A DNA stretch of 16,253 nt from CAWHOW01 sp050013795 (GTDB lineage Bacteria > Bacteroidota > Bacteroidia > Bacteroidales > CG2-30-32-10), in the NCBI GenBank assembly GCA_050013795.1, contig JBEKEO010000053.1:1-16253 (forward strand), written 5' to 3'. The notes beneath the pieces were generated by a model. That model was not told the DNA's origin. It saw only the letters and a program-made list of their open reading frames with translations, and searched no databases. Every line of letters starts with the position of its first letter. Position 1 is the stretch's first letter. Positions 15,490 to 16,253 of this stretch are shown one piece after another. A program made the position numbers and the translations under genes.

Positions 15490-16253
15490 TTACATTTTAT
15501 AATGCGAGCCAATAACACCAAAGAACCAGCTATCTGGGAAAATACGTTTCAGGAATGCACTCATTTTGTGTTCAAAGAAATTGCCTGCCACATAACGGAA
15601 GCAAGGTTTCTTCTTTTCAATAATCTTAGCAATCAGCTTAGCGCAATGTTTCGGGTCGATGCCATTGGTTTCATCCTTTTCAAATACTTTGACCACTTTG
15701 TCGAACATAGCCTTGTTAGCAGGCTGAACCGGTGTCATTACCCTGCTTGAAGTGAAATTGGTTTTATAATCGCCTGGGTTGATGACCACCACATTCACGC
15801 CGCTTCCCTTTAGCTCGTAGTGAAGGGCCTCACTGTAGCCATTAACAGCAAACTTACTGGTGGAATAAAATCCCTGGTAAGGAATAGCGAAAACGCCTGC
15901 CAGTGAAGCGATGTTGATGATAAGTCCCTGTTTCTGCTTCCTCATGATTGGCAGCACTTCGTTCACCATATCAATGTAACCAAAGAGATTGGTGTCGAAA
16001 AGTCGTTTGCGGTCTGCAATGGGGGTGAGTTCCATTTCGCCTCCCAGTCCGTAGCCTGCATTGTTGATCAAAACATCAATTTTCCCTGCCTGTTTCATAA
16101 CTTCGCTAACACCGGCATTGATAGTTTCGGGTTTGGTAACGTCGATGATAATTACTTTATAAGGTAAATCGCCGCTTGCAGCTTTTCTTGATGTGCCGAA
16201 AACCTGCATTCCGGCTGATGATAATGTTTCAGCTATGGCTTTGCCGAATCCGC
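15490..16253 (-). CDS. Short-chain dehydrogenase/reductase (SDR), N-terminus cut by window edge
   Basis: This is a classical SDR, an NAD(P)-dependent oxidoreductase with a Rossmann fold; the substrate is not deducible. The frame runs to the right edge with no stop. The residues there, GFGKAIAETLSSAG, are the second half of the TGxxxGxG cofactor motif, so the Met at 16209 is internal and the true start lies outside. Counting from the first full codon (16251), NNAG is at 63-66, structural Asn at 88 (FDTNLFG), and the catalytic Ser, Tyr and Lys at 116, 129 and 133 (IAS; YSTSK). NPGDYKTNF (about 158-166) is the PG motif after the active site. The visible 253 residues indicate a protein of ordinary SDR length, about 260-270. 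It is upstream of the transketolase subunit on the same strand. Confidence 0.9.
   Translation of the reverse strand, partial: GFGKAIAETLSSAGMQVFGTSRKAASGDLPYKVIIIDVTKPETINAGVSEVMKQAGKIDVLINNAGYGLGGEMELTPIADRKRLFDTNLFGYIDMVNEVLPIMRKQKQGLIINIASLAGVFAIPYQGFYSTSKFAVNGYSEALHYELKGSGVNVVVINPGDYKTNFTSSRVMTPVQPANKAMFDKVVKVFEKDETNGIDPKHCAKLIAKIIEKKKPCFRYVAGNFFEHKMSAFLKRIFPDSWFFGVIGSHYKM

Noticed and set aside
16207..16209. ATG 16209 as start of the dehydrogenase
   Set aside because: The frame continues upstream with the glycine-rich cofactor motif, so this Met is internal.

Overview
The window looks like chromosomal DNA of a Bacteroidota (Bacteroidetes) bacterium. It is AT-rich, and one secreted protein ends in a classical type IX secretion (T9SS) C-terminal sorting domain. 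One giant cell-surface-type protein is built from PKD, Ig-like and FN3-like modules. Five genes have the Bacteroidetes -7 promoter box TAnnTTTG just upstream of the start. No rRNA, tRNA, CRISPR array or transposase was seen.

Layout, left to right. (1) 1-6122, minus strand: a giant secreted protein, cut by the left edge after 2040 codons. It has a signal peptide, a chagasin-like cysteine-protease-inhibitor domain, a papain-family (C1A) protease, and then a mosaic of PKD, Ig-like, FN3-like and jelly-roll-like modules, some almost identical at the DNA level. (2) 6123-6545: AT-rich intergenic DNA. (3) 6572-6928, plus strand: a single-domain HPt phosphotransfer protein, convergent with (4) 6925-10971, minus strand: a soluble hybrid histidine kinase with seven PAS domains, HisKA, HATPase and a receiver. 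The two genes share the tetranucleotide TTAA as overlapping stop codons. (5) 10972-11769: non-coding or doubtful DNA dominated by a tandem array of 21-bp units. (6) 11770-12672, minus: an EamA/DMT-type transporter. (7) 12778-13869, minus: a T9SS-exported protein of unknown function. (8) 14035-16253, minus: a short-chain dehydrogenase (cut by the right edge), the C-terminal half of a split transketolase, and a small thiamine-binding-family (YkoF/MTH1187-like) protein.

How they may work together. The kinase has HisKA and receiver modules but no HPt or output domain, so the neighbouring HPt protein is the obvious candidate next step in a phosphorelay; no output regulator is visible here. The thiamine-binding-family gene directly follows a subunit of a thiamine-diphosphate enzyme, which suggests a link, but it also has its own promoter-like box. 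The giant protease carries its own inhibitor-like domain where a pro-peptide would normally sit. This is the most unusual architecture in the window, followed by the 21-bp repeat array and the 84-bp intergenic hairpin at 15365-15448.
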